The translations under genes were made by a program, and so were the position numbers. From positions 1-64,000 of the forward strand of contig DASZXJ010000149.1 of assembly GCA_035545895.1 (NCBI GenBank): a DNA stretch of 64,000 nt. The letters run 5' to 3'. This stretch comes from DASZXJ01 sp035545895 (GTDB taxonomy: Bacteria; Planctomycetota; Phycisphaerae; Tepidisphaerales; Tepidisphaeraceae). This document shows positions 15,849 through 23,975 of the stretch, piece after piece. The notes under the pieces were generated by a model, which was not told where the DNA came from, ran no database searches, and saw only the letters and a program-made list of their open reading frames with translations. Positions within the stretch are counted from its first letter, which is position 1; every line of letters starts with the position of its first letter.

Positions 15849-17121
15849 TTTCGATTGGCAAAGACTCCGTGGCTGAACGGTTAATGCCCGCCATCACGAT
15901 GAGCAGGCCCACCGTTGTCGCAAGTAATCCCCACGCGTAGTGCGGCGCAATCAACGACTGCCACCAATCGGTCTTCGACGATTCGGTAATGATCGGCAGA
16001 CGATTGCCAAGTGATTTCACGATGTCGAAAGGGATCAAGAATAAACACATCGGCGCTAGCAGCAGAATCGTCTCGCGCCGGCGCGAGCCATCGCGCTCGG
16101 CCAGCGCCCATGCAAACGCAATCGTCAGCAGGGACGCATCATAAACGCGATGATAAACCGGCATGAGCGAAATCGCCGCCAAACAAGCCAATGCAGGCAG
16201 TTCATTGCGAGCAGTTCGTGAGATGCCTCGCGGAAACCAAATCAAATAAGAAGCAATCAGAATCAACACGATGCAAACAACAAAACCTCGCAGCGTGAAA
16301 TCGCTTAGTCCTGAGCTGACCAGGATAATCTTGAGATCGATGATTTCATCGCGAAACGGATTGGCCCAGCCGTAATCGTTGACCCCGCCAATCGCCCTGG
16401 TGGCCGCGACGTTGTGCGACCAGCCGGACATCCAGTCGATCTGCGAATACTTCATCCCAAGAAGTGCGATGGCGCCGATCAATCCGCCGACGAGCAGCGC
16501 CAGACCGGCCACCCTGAACCGCCGCAGGAACAGATAATAGACAAAGAAAGTTCCGCCGATCTGCGGTTTCAGTGCGCACGCCAGTCCGATCAACAAGCCC
16601 GCGAATATTTCGCGGTGGCGCGACGCGCACCAGACCGCGATGATGCACATTGAAATAGCGGGCAACGAAAGCTGCCCCGAGAGAATGCCAAACTGCAGCG
16701 GCGCTGATGCAATCGAAGCGCCGATCAATACGAGCAACCGCGCATCGCGACGATCCAGACCCGCCAGGTCGGCCAGCGCCATCAATTGCACCGTCAACAG
16801 CAAAATGGTGAACACAAGCCAGATCACCATCGCCGGTGCCGCCGGAACGATCGCCAGCGGGATCATCATCACCAAGGAAGTCGGTGGATAAACGGGAGCA
16901 AAATAGCTGACATCGCGATCGGTGAAGATTCCCGCAGTATGCCATGTAATCAGAACGCTCTGCAAATCATATGGATCGCCGCCATATGCCCAGGTGCGGG
17001 CGGCTGCGTGCACCGAGACGAAATCCCAGAGCGGTACATCATGGCGAATGCGTTGCGTGCCGCGAAATCCAAGCTGAATCAATCCAAAAATCAGAAATGC
17101 AATGCCCAGACATTTGCGCAT
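15838..17121 (-). CDS. GT87-like (DUF2029) polyprenyl-phosphate-mannose-dependent glycosyltransferase
   Basis: A 427-residue polytopic protein (about ten TM segments). Features of GT87/DUF2029: an early WDFVSVHAAARTWAYGGDPYD loop with an acidic residue after TM1, the FAPVYPPTSLVMMIPLAI segment and LALKPQIGGTFFVYYLF with the KPQ motif. Such proteins transfer mannose or a related sugar from a polyprenyl phosphate donor on the outer face of the inner membrane. The acceptor cannot be inferred. It converges on, and overlaps by 11 bases, the acyltransferase-3 gene. Confidence 0.82.
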   Translation of the reverse strand: MRKCLGIAFLIFGLIQLGFRGTQRIRHDVPLWDFVSVHAAARTWAYGGDPYDLQSVLITWHTAGIFTDRDVSYFAPVYPPTSLVMMIPLAIVPAAPAMVIWLVFTILLLTVQLMALADLAGLDRRDARLLVLIGASIASAPLQFGILSGQLSLPAISMCIIAVWCASRHREIFAGLLIGLACALKPQIGGTFFVYYLFLRRFRVAGLALLVGGLIGAIALLGMKYSQIDWMSGWSHNVAATRAIGGVNDYGWANPFRDEIIDLKIILVSSGLSDFTLRGFVVCIVLILIASYLIWFPRGISRTARNELPALACLAAISLMPVYHRVYDASLLTIAFAWALAERDGSRRRETILLLAPMCLFLIPFDIVKSLGNRLPIITESSKTDWWQSLIAPHYAWGLLATTVGLLIVMAGINRSATESLPIEINR

Positions 17122-17248
17122 GGATCGTCAACCTCGCAGGCACCACCCTATCCGCCGGTCAAAATATTTCTACTTCGACGTCAGGATTTGAATGGTTTGC
17201 AACTCGAGATTGGCCGGGCCAGAGTAATTTTCCTGCAGCCAGAATTTC

Positions 17249-17839
17249 TCATGAAGGCCAGGCGCGCAGCGCCGTCAGCACGACTTTCTGCAACTGGGCT
17301 CGGGTGGCGCCACCGGAAGCCTGCACGGTCATCCCCTGCATGACCGTTGAAAGATACCGCGCCAGATCGGCGGGGTTGGAATCGATGGGAAGGTCTCCTT
17401 CGGACTTGGCGCGTTCGAGCCGGCGACGGATGGCGGCTTCATTGGCGGCTCGACGCGCTACCAGCTCCTCGCGCACTGGATCGGCCGCCTCGCTGCACGA
17501 AAGAGCTCCGCGCACCAGCAGGCAACCCGGCGGGTTGCCGCGATCGGAGCAAAGCCCCGCCGTCCCTTTCAGCAGATGCTCCGCCACTTCCCGCGCCGTC
17601 GGCTGCGCCAGCGCCTGCGCGAACAAGGCGCTGTGCGTCGCGGAATACCGCTCGATCACTTTACGAAACAGCGCCTCCTTGTTGCCGAAGGCGGCATACA
17701 TGCTTGGGCGATTGATCCCCATGGCGCGGGTCAAATCGGGCAGCGATGCGCCCTCATACCCCTTTTCCCAGAACACGTATAAAGCCTGATCCAGCGCTTG
17801 GTCGATGTCGAACGAACGGGGGCGCCCTCTGGCGACCAT
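17249..17839 (-). CDS. TetR/AcrR family transcriptional regulator
   Basis: A 196-residue repressor-type regulator. The N-terminal TetR HTH is clear: ALYVFWEKGYEGASLPDLTRAMGINRPSMYAAFGNKEALFRKVIERY (residues about 18-64). The C-terminal ligand domain (about 80-190) has the GxLLVRGALSC-type stretch seen in many AefR/YxaF-like members. A strong AGGAGG lies five bases before the ATG. It is divergent from the SDR-efflux genes across a 123-base region holding a palindrome and a near-consensus promoter. It therefore probably represses this pump cluster and itself until an inducer binds. Confidence 0.92.
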   Translation of the reverse strand: MVARGRPRSFDIDQALDQALYVFWEKGYEGASLPDLTRAMGINRPSMYAAFGNKEALFRKVIERYSATHSALFAQALAQPTAREVAEHLLKGTAGLCSDRGNPPGCLLVRGALSCSEAADPVREELVARRAANEAAIRRRLERAKSEGDLPIDSNPADLARYLSTVMQGMTVQASGGATRAQLQKVVLTALRAWPS

Positions 17840-17854
17840 CGATTCCTCCTGACT

Positions 17855-17872
17855 TGTATACCTGATGATACA
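17855..17872. promoter_or_regulatory. Candidate TetR operator
   Basis: TGTATACCTGATGATACA has TGTAT/ATACA arms around 8 bases and sits just upstream of the TetR gene start. The half-site GATACATWA recurs at 17925-17933 downstream of the SDR promoter, so one repressor could block both directions. Confidence 0.45.
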
Positions 17873-17887
17873 TTAATCATAGCCTGC

Positions 17888-17916
17888 TTGACAGGCGCCG
17901 TCCAGAGCAATATATT
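17888..17916 (+). promoter_or_regulatory. Near-consensus sigma-70-type promoter for SDR-emrAB-like genes
   Basis: TTGACA at 17888-17893, a 17-base spacer, and TATATT at 17911-17916. The expected start is near 17923, giving a leader of about 40 bases with AGGAG at 17951-17955 before the ATG at 17963. Confidence 0.7.
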
Positions 17917-17962
17917 TACCGTTCGATACATAATAGTGCCGGCCCAACAAAGGAGAACGGTC

Positions 17963-18715
17963 ATGTCGAGCAAACTTGCAGGAAAGGTCGCGGTCGTTAC
18001 TGGCGCATCCAAAGGGATCGGAGCGGCAATTGCGATCAAACTCGCCTCGGAAGGAGCGGCTGTCGTCGTCAATTATAGTTCCTCCCGCCCAGGCGCCGAT
18101 CGTGTTGTCTCGGAAATCACCGGCAACGGGGGCAGGGCCGTCGCCGTTCAGGCGAATCTCGCCCGTCCCGCCGATATCCATCGCCTCTTCGCCGAATCGC
18201 GCGAGGCGTTCGGGAAAGTCGATATTCTGGTCAATAATGCCGGCGTTTACGAGTTCCAGCCGCTGGAAAACATCACTCCCGAACATTTTCACAAGCAATT
18301 TGACGTGAACGTTTTGGGACTGCTGCTCACGACCCAGGAGGCCGTCAAGCACTTCGGGGCCGAGGGCGGCAACATCATCAACATCAGTTCGGTGGCAGCC
18401 ACTTCCGCGCCGCCCACCGCGTCGGTGTATAGCGCGACCAAGGCCGCTGTGAACGCCATTACCCGTTCGCTCGCCACGGAACTGGGACCCCGTAAAATAC
18501 GAGTCAACGCCATCAATCCCGGAATGGTTGAAACCGAAGGCGTCCGGTCGGCGGGGATCGATCAAAGCGATTTCCGAAAAAGCATCGAATCGCAGACTCC
18601 GCTGGGGCGGATTGGACAACCCCACGACATTGCCGGCGCCGCGGCGTTCCTGGCATCAGATGAAGCGTCCTGGATCAGCGGCGAGACGCTGTATATCTCC
18701 GGCGGATTTCGTTGA
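17963..18715 (+). CDS. SDR family (FabG-like) oxidoreductase
   Basis: A 250-residue short-chain dehydrogenase with the NAD(P) motif VTGASKGIGAA at residues 12-22, NNAGVYE, the catalytic Ser in INISSVAA, YSATKAA with the Tyr-Lys pair, and NAINPGMVETEG. The C-terminal AAAFLASDEASWISGETLYISGG is classical SDR. It reduces a carbonyl or oxidises an alcohol; the substrate is unknown. The start at 17963 is fixed by AGGAG seven bases upstream; the in-frame extension back to 17798 overlaps the TetR gene. It is first in a likely operon with the efflux genes, suggesting detoxification of a compound sensed by the TetR protein. Confidence 0.92.
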   Translation: MSSKLAGKVAVVTGASKGIGAAIAIKLASEGAAVVVNYSSSRPGADRVVSEITGNGGRAVAVQANLARPADIHRLFAESREAFGKVDILVNNAGVYEFQPLENITPEHFHKQFDVNVLGLLLTTQEAVKHFGAEGGNIINISSVAATSAPPTASVYSATKAAVNAITRSLATELGPRKIRVNAINPGMVETEGVRSAGIDQSDFRKSIESQTPLGRIGQPHDIAGAAAFLASDEASWISGETLYISGGFR

Positions 18716-18796
18716 ACACCGCGGGCGGCTGGGCATAGGATGTCCGAAGGTGCAATCGACTCCTCTCGATTGCCGCAGGGCCTAACAAGGAGCGTC

Positions 18797-20251
18797 ATGT
18801 CCACCGACGAAACGGTCACGCCGACGGAATCGACACAATCGCAAGTTCCTCCAGCGCCTCCGCCCCGTCGAAGAAAGGGGATCATCGCCGTGGTCGCGGG
18901 GCTGGTGCTCGTCATTGGCCTGGGTGGATGGTACGCGAGCACCATCGGCACGGTTTCCACGGACGATGCATATGTCAACGGCCATGTGACCTTTGTCGCG
19001 CCGCGCGTGACCGGACAGGTGGCCCAGGTGCTGGTGGACGATAATAACCGCGTTCACAAGGGGGATCTGCTGGTTCAACTGGACAAGGAGCCTTTCGAAG
19101 TGCAGGCGCAGATTGCCGACTCCGCCGTGCGGGCCGCCGAATCAGACCTGACTGCCGCCCAGGCCCAGGCGCGTGCGATGGCTGGCCAGGCGCGGGGGCT
19201 GCGGTTCAACCTCGAGCATGCCATCGAAGAGGTGGATAATCAGGTCGCCCTGCTTCGCTCCAAGGTGGCCACGCTCAATTCCCAAAAGGCGACGCTGGAA
19301 AAGGCCCGTTCGGAATATGAGCGAGCACTCAACCTGATCGGCTCCAAGGCTGTTTCGCAACAGGACATGGATACGTACAAGGAAGCGTTCCTTGTCGCCC
19401 AGGCCAAGGTCGAAGAAGCCACGCAGGGTGTCTACCAAGTGCGTGCGTCGCTGGGACTGAGCCCCAAGCCGGAGAATGGCGAAGACCTTTCGCAGGTTCC
19501 CGAAGATCTGGATCAGACGTTTTCGTCGGTGCGTCAGGCGCAGGCGGGCCTGATCCAGGCGGCGGCGGTGCTTGGCGTGTCTGATTCGTTCAATAAGTCG
19601 CCCAAGCAGATGCTCGCCGATTTCTATAAACGCGATCCGGAAGGAAACATCGATCGCATCTACGCCGACCTCATTCGCAACGCGCCGCTCGTCAAGCAGG
19701 CCGAATCCAAGCTCGTCCAGGCGCAACACCAACTCGATCAGGCGAAACTCAACCTCAGCTACACCGATGTTGTCGCGGAAATTGACGGCGTGGTCACTCG
19801 GCGAAGCGTCAACCCCGGAAACAACGTGGTCGCCGGACAAAGCCTCATGGCCGTCCGATCGCTTACCGACATCTGGATCGATGCCAATTTCAAGGAAACC
19901 CAACTGAGCGCCCTGCGAATCGGCCTGCCCGTTGATGTGGATGTGGATATGTACGGCGGCACCCAGCGATTCAAGGGGCGGATCACCGGCTTCACCATGG
20001 GTACGGGCTCGACTCTGGCGCTGCTTCCCGCCGAAAACGCGACCGGGAACTTCGTCAAGGTGGTGCAGCGCCTGCCCGTGCGGATCGAGTTAACTGATTA
20101 CGATCCAGACAAGACCCCGCTGTTCATCGGGTTGTCCGTCACGCCGCGCGTCCATGTCAACGAGCGACCGGCCGGCGCCTTTGCCGGAGCGATGCTGCAG
20201 CCCTACATGCCCACGACCGCTCCGGCTTACGCGGTGGAGTCGCGCCGATGA
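18797..20251 (+). CDS. EmrA-type HlyD membrane-fusion protein
   Basis: A 484-residue periplasmic adaptor. A Pro-rich cytoplasmic N terminus is followed by one TM helix (about residues 29-49: GIIAVVAGLVLVIGLGGWYA), then VSTDDAYVNGHVTFVAPRVTGQVAQVLVDDNNRVHKGDLLVQLD (biotinyl-lipoyl-like half), a long coiled-coil hairpin of Gln/Ala-rich repeats, and the second lipoyl half with DGVVTRRSVNPGNNVVAGQ and the beta-barrel. AAGGAG precedes the ATG at 18797, so the in-frame upstream start at 18740 is rejected. It overlaps the MFS gene by ATGA and should bridge that pump to an outer-membrane channel encoded elsewhere. Confidence 0.92.
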   Translation: MSTDETVTPTESTQSQVPPAPPPRRRKGIIAVVAGLVLVIGLGGWYASTIGTVSTDDAYVNGHVTFVAPRVTGQVAQVLVDDNNRVHKGDLLVQLDKEPFEVQAQIADSAVRAAESDLTAAQAQARAMAGQARGLRFNLEHAIEEVDNQVALLRSKVATLNSQKATLEKARSEYERALNLIGSKAVSQQDMDTYKEAFLVAQAKVEEATQGVYQVRASLGLSPKPENGEDLSQVPEDLDQTFSSVRQAQAGLIQAAAVLGVSDSFNKSPKQMLADFYKRDPEGNIDRIYADLIRNAPLVKQAESKLVQAQHQLDQAKLNLSYTDVVAEIDGVVTRRSVNPGNNVVAGQSLMAVRSLTDIWIDANFKETQLSALRIGLPVDVDVDMYGGTQRFKGRITGFTMGTGSTLALLPAENATGNFVKVVQRLPVRIELTDYDPDKTPLFIGLSVTPRVHVNERPAGAFAGAMLQPYMPTTAPAYAVESRR

Positions 20252-21855
20252 CGGCCGCCCTTTCGATGGAGCTTCCGCTGGCGCGGCGGACGGTCAATCC
20301 CTGGTTGATCGCCGTGGCGGTGGTCATTCCCACTTTCATGGAAGTGCTGGATACGACCATCGCCAACGTGGCGCTTCGATATATCGCAGGGGGCCTGTCG
20401 TCCCCGTCCAGCGACAGCGAATGGGTCATCACCAGCTACCTTGCAGCCAACGCCATCATCCTGCCCATCTCAGGCTGGCTGGGGACACGCTTGGGGAGGC
20501 GCAACTATTTTCTTCTCTCCATTGCGACTTTTACGATTGCCTCGGTCCTGTGTGGCATGGCCAGCAGTCTTCACGCGTTGATCGCTTTCCGCGTTTTACA
20601 GGGTCTTGCCGGCGGGGGGCTGCAACCGTCCAGCCAGGGGATTCTTCTCGATGCGTTCCCTCCGGAAAAGCAGGGAACCGCCATGACCCTTTTCGGAATC
20701 GCGGCACTGCTGGCGCCGGTCGTCGGACCCACTCTCGGCGGCTATATCACTGATAATTACGGCTGGCGATGGATATTCTATTTCAATCTCCCAGTGGGCG
20801 CGCTGGCTCTGATCATTTGCAACGCAGTGGTTTCAGATCCCGATTATTTAAAAATTGAACAGACCCGGATGCGCAAGACCGGCTCGTTCGATACCATCGG
20901 ACTTTGCCTGCTGAGCATTACCATGGTGTGCTGGGAAATCGTCCTCAGCAAGGGGCAGGAATGGGACTGGCTTGGCGACCCGTTTTACCGGGTACACACC
21001 TTCCTGGTCCTCTTTGTGGGTTGTGCGGTTGCGCTGATTTACCGCGAATTGCGCATCGCCCATCCTTTGATCAATTTTCGAACGTTGCTGGACCGCAATT
21101 TTCGTTCCTGCTGCATCATCATCTTTTGCGCCTTCGGCGTTTTATACGCCAACACCACCACTTTGCCGGGCCTGCTGCAATCGTTGTTCGGATACGATGC
21201 GACAACATCGGGCCTGGTGCTTTCCCCGGCGGGTCTTTTTGCCGTCATCACGCTGTTTGTCGTGGGGACGCTGTTGGCCCGAGGCGTGGACGCTCGATAT
21301 CTCATGGCATGCGGCCTGCTTACACTGGGGCTGGGCAATTACTGGATGTCGCTGTTGAACTTGAACATCAGCCCCTGGCAGGTTGTCTGGCCGCGCGTGG
21401 TGGTGATTGTCGGGCTGTCGATGATCTTTGCCCCGCTGAATGTTGCGGCGTTTTTACATATTCCAAGGGAACTGCGCGGCGCGGCCGTGGGGTTGCTCGC
21501 CCTGCTGCGCAACGAAGGAGGTAGTGTCGGCACGTCCATCGCCCAGACCATCCATGAACGGCGGGATCAGTTCCACACGCTGCGATTGAACGAACGGCTG
21601 GACGCGCTCAACCCTGCCGTCACCCAGTTGTTCCAGCAGGGACAAAGCTTCTTTCAGCAACAGACCGGCGATGCGCCTTTGTCCCGGCAGATGACCTTGC
21701 AGGCGCTGTCGCATTTGCGCAATCGACAGGCATCGTCCCTGGCGTATTTCGATATTTTCTGGGTATCGGCGGCGGTCGCGGCGATGATGGTTTTCCTCGT
21801 GCTTCTCATGCGACGCTCCGTCGCCGAAAAAGGCACGCATCTGAGCGCTGAATGA
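20248..21855 (+). CDS. EmrB/QacA (DHA2) family MFS drug exporter
   Basis: A 535-residue transporter with about 14 TM segments, the DHA2 number. The motif VIPTFMEVLDTTIANVALRYI in TM1 is the DHA2 signature, GTRLGRRN is the MFS loop 2-3 motif, FRVLQGLAGGGLQPSSQGILLDAFPPEKQGTAM covers motif B and the next loop, and GPTLGGYITD is motif C. It should export hydrophobic drugs by proton antiport together with the EmrA-like protein, whose stop it overlaps by four bases. Its control by the divergent TetR protein is inferred from layout. Confidence 0.93.
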   Translation: MTAALSMELPLARRTVNPWLIAVAVVIPTFMEVLDTTIANVALRYIAGGLSSPSSDSEWVITSYLAANAIILPISGWLGTRLGRRNYFLLSIATFTIASVLCGMASSLHALIAFRVLQGLAGGGLQPSSQGILLDAFPPEKQGTAMTLFGIAALLAPVVGPTLGGYITDNYGWRWIFYFNLPVGALALIICNAVVSDPDYLKIEQTRMRKTGSFDTIGLCLLSITMVCWEIVLSKGQEWDWLGDPFYRVHTFLVLFVGCAVALIYRELRIAHPLINFRTLLDRNFRSCCIIIFCAFGVLYANTTTLPGLLQSLFGYDATTSGLVLSPAGLFAVITLFVVGTLLARGVDARYLMACGLLTLGLGNYWMSLLNLNISPWQVVWPRVVVIVGLSMIFAPLNVAAFLHIPRELRGAAVGLLALLRNEGGSVGTSIAQTIHERRDQFHTLRLNERLDALNPAVTQLFQQGQSFFQQQTGDAPLSRQMTLQALSHLRNRQASSLAYFDIFWVSAAVAAMMVFLVLLMRRSVAEKGTHLSAE

Positions 21856-22055
21856 CTCGGACATGCTTCAATCGGGGCAAGTTTTGCGGGAATAAAGGCC
21901 TTTAACGAGCCGATGGTTTGCCTCACGACAAAAATTCCAGTTGTGCAATCACATCCCGAAAATTGCGTGCTAAACTAGATCATGCGGGGGCAATTTGGTG
22001 CGTGCACCCTCGGCAGCGAAAATCGATTTCCACTTTCCCGATTGGAGCGCGAGAA

Positions 22056-22214
22056 ATGCGAATCACACTTCTGGGTTGTCTGTTGATCGTTTCGATGGTC
22101 TTGCAGGGCTGCGCCTTGTCACCGGGCAAATCGCCGGCGGAACTGAAGGCGGCAAACACCACGCCCGGGTATGTCGAGCGTCCGTTCAACGACATGCACC
22201 CGGACCTGATGTAA
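22056..22214 (+). CDS. Small lipoprotein
   Basis: A 52-residue predicted lipoprotein: MRITLLGCLLIVSMVLQGC is a signal peptide ending in a lipobox (VLQGC), leaving a mature chain of about 34 residues (CALSPGKSPAELKAANTTPG and onward) with no domain I recognise. GGAG precedes the ATG by about nine bases. An in-frame start at 21918 would add residues that do not form a signal peptide. It converges on the porin gene with a 9-base gap. Its short mature part recalls small entericidin-like or anchor lipoproteins, but no function can be assigned. Confidence 0.6.
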   Translation: MRITLLGCLLIVSMVLQGCALSPGKSPAELKAANTTPGYVERPFNDMHPDLM

Positions 22215-22223
22215 GCGAAGCGA

Positions 22224-23507
22224 TCAGAACATCAAATAGAAACCCGTCCGGAAGACGAATTGCGGACCGTCCGCTGAAGGCACGAGCCCCAACGCCGTGC
22301 CGCCGGCTGGTATTGCGTCAAACAGATAGATCACGTCGGTCGTGATCTTCGCGTTGTGACCCAAGAAATACCAGTTGAAGCCGACATCGACGAGGTTCAG
22401 GTCATCATCCACGGATGGTGAAGTGTTGAACATGCCATCGAGGAAGATGTATTCGTATCGGCCAAAGATTTCGGCGCGATTTGGAATGACAAACACGCCG
22501 CCTTGCGCGAGCAGGCCGTATTGATCGAGGGCTCCACTTCCCGTGCCATTGTCGTTCTGGTGTTTGCCGGCGCCTTCGAAGAACAGATTCCAGCCGCTGT
22601 TCTTGATGGTCAGGTCGGCTGTGTATTTCAACATGTTTGGGTTGCTGGCGCTATCGCCGGTTTCACCCACTTCATAGTCGACGCCCAAGCCGAGGCGAGC
22701 CGCGAACTTGCTGTCTTTCCAACCATTGAAATCGGTGAACTGCGACCAATCGCCGGCAAGTTTAATCTCGCCGCGCGCCGCGACGGCGATATCCGTTTTG
22801 TCTGAGGCAAAATCCGTGGACATGGCGCTGGTTCCATCGTGCGCCATCACCGCCAAGCGGTAATTATCTTTTGAATACTGAATTTGCGCGCCTTCAGTAA
22901 TACCAACGGTGAATAATGTATTGACCAGCGATCGCTCGGGCGACTGCTGCTTGCCAGCATTGGTTAATTCTTCGACCATGAATGGGCCTTTGAAGATACC
23001 GGCGCGCAGCTCGGTTGCTTTATCAAGTTGATACCCAGCGTAGGCGCTGACAACGGTAAATCCGCCGGTGCCGCGATCAAACCCGCCGCCGAATTGATAG
23101 ATCAGGCTGGGATTAAACGCGTTGCCGGTAAGGTAGATTTCCGCGCGGCGAGACTGGAAGCCCGATTCATCCTTGTCGTCAGCGTTGTTTGGATCGCCGT
23201 GATTGTAGATGTAACGGGTCTGAAGAAGGGCATTGACCTTCATTTGGAAATTATTGGTGTCGTCGGCAAGAAAAAATCCGTTGTTGTATCCAACCTTGCC
23301 CGCGCCGATTCCGCCGGACCGTGCCTTGGCATCGGCCATGACTTTTTCCACCGTAGCCGCGTCGGTTTGGCGATATTGCTTCAATTCGCTTTCCAGCGAT
23401 TGGACACGCGCTTCCAATTGCGCGAGCCGATCAGTCGCTACCTGTGCGCCGGCTCGGCCGACAATGAGTAAACCCAGAGACGTTGCGATAAATCCGCGAA
23501 GGACCAT
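22224..23507 (-). CDS. Porin_O_P-type outer-membrane porin
   Basis: A 427-residue outer-membrane beta-barrel. It has a signal peptide (MVLRGFIATSLGLLIVGRAGAQ), a short coiled coil (LAQLEARVQSLESELKQYR) as in many OprP/OprO-like porins, then about 330 residues of alternating strands ending in an aromatic residue (FYLMF), as needed for barrel assembly. SRRAEIYLTGNAFNPSLIYQF and FDRGTGGFTVVSAYAGYQ resemble phosphate-selective porin O/P. The ATG at 23507 is preceded by GGGGTGG, so it is preferred over an upstream in-frame start. Anion or phosphate selectivity is only the family default. Confidence 0.82.
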   Translation of the reverse strand: MVLRGFIATSLGLLIVGRAGAQVATDRLAQLEARVQSLESELKQYRQTDAATVEKVMADAKARSGGIGAGKVGYNNGFFLADDTNNFQMKVNALLQTRYIYNHGDPNNADDKDESGFQSRRAEIYLTGNAFNPSLIYQFGGGFDRGTGGFTVVSAYAGYQLDKATELRAGIFKGPFMVEELTNAGKQQSPERSLVNTLFTVGITEGAQIQYSKDNYRLAVMAHDGTSAMSTDFASDKTDIAVAARGEIKLAGDWSQFTDFNGWKDSKFAARLGLGVDYEVGETGDSASNPNMLKYTADLTIKNSGWNLFFEGAGKHQNDNGTGSGALDQYGLLAQGGVFVIPNRAEIFGRYEYIFLDGMFNTSPSVDDDLNLVDVGFNWYFLGHNAKITTDVIYLFDAIPAGGTALGLVPSADGPQFVFRTGFYLMF

Positions 23508-23975
23508 GAGACCACCCCTTTTTGTGTCTGGCGTAACAACGAACGTTTCTACTGCTCTATCGGGTGGCAAAAGGGGTTACTTCACTTCTGTGCCGGTGGT
23601 CTGGCCGATAATTCACGATGGCAAATGGAACCACATTGTGTTGGTGGAAATTAGATGGAGTGATTAATCCTCTTATTATCCGCCATGCAACCTGAATGCG
23701 ATTGAATAGAGGTTCGAAAAAACTACCTAATGCTACCGCTGAGTGATTCACCCACCCATAATCCGATGCTGAACGGCTGGAAACGGCCACTGAAACGCGA
23801 TCAAAGGATAATTTGGATTTCTGTTCCAATTATGTCGCAGTCCACTTCAGCCGATAGGAAATCTTGAGAACGGCGTTTCGATGAAACGCAGCCATCCCGG
23901 GGGTACGGGGCGGACAGATACCTTTCTTGAAATTCAAAGCAAGGTTTCTTTGACCAGATAAGAAGGAGCACCGTC
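23508..23975. other. Intergenic region upstream of the MCP gene
   Basis: 470 bases between the divergent porin and MCP genes. The only structure I see is a perfect hairpin GCGTTTC-GAT-GAAACGC at 23873-23889, about 90 bases before the MCP start. I could not match it to a known riboswitch class. AAGGAG precedes the MCP ATG by eight bases. Confidence 0.4.

Noticed and set aside
18740..18796. Upstream start for the EmrA-like protein
   Set aside because: The ATG at 18797 has AAGGAG at proper spacing and begins a normal EmrA N terminus; the extension adds nothing family-like.
23820..23975. Riboswitch (c-di-GMP type) upstream of the MCP gene
   Set aside because: One short hairpin is present, but I could not find the conserved GEMM core or a second stem with the tetraloop receptor.
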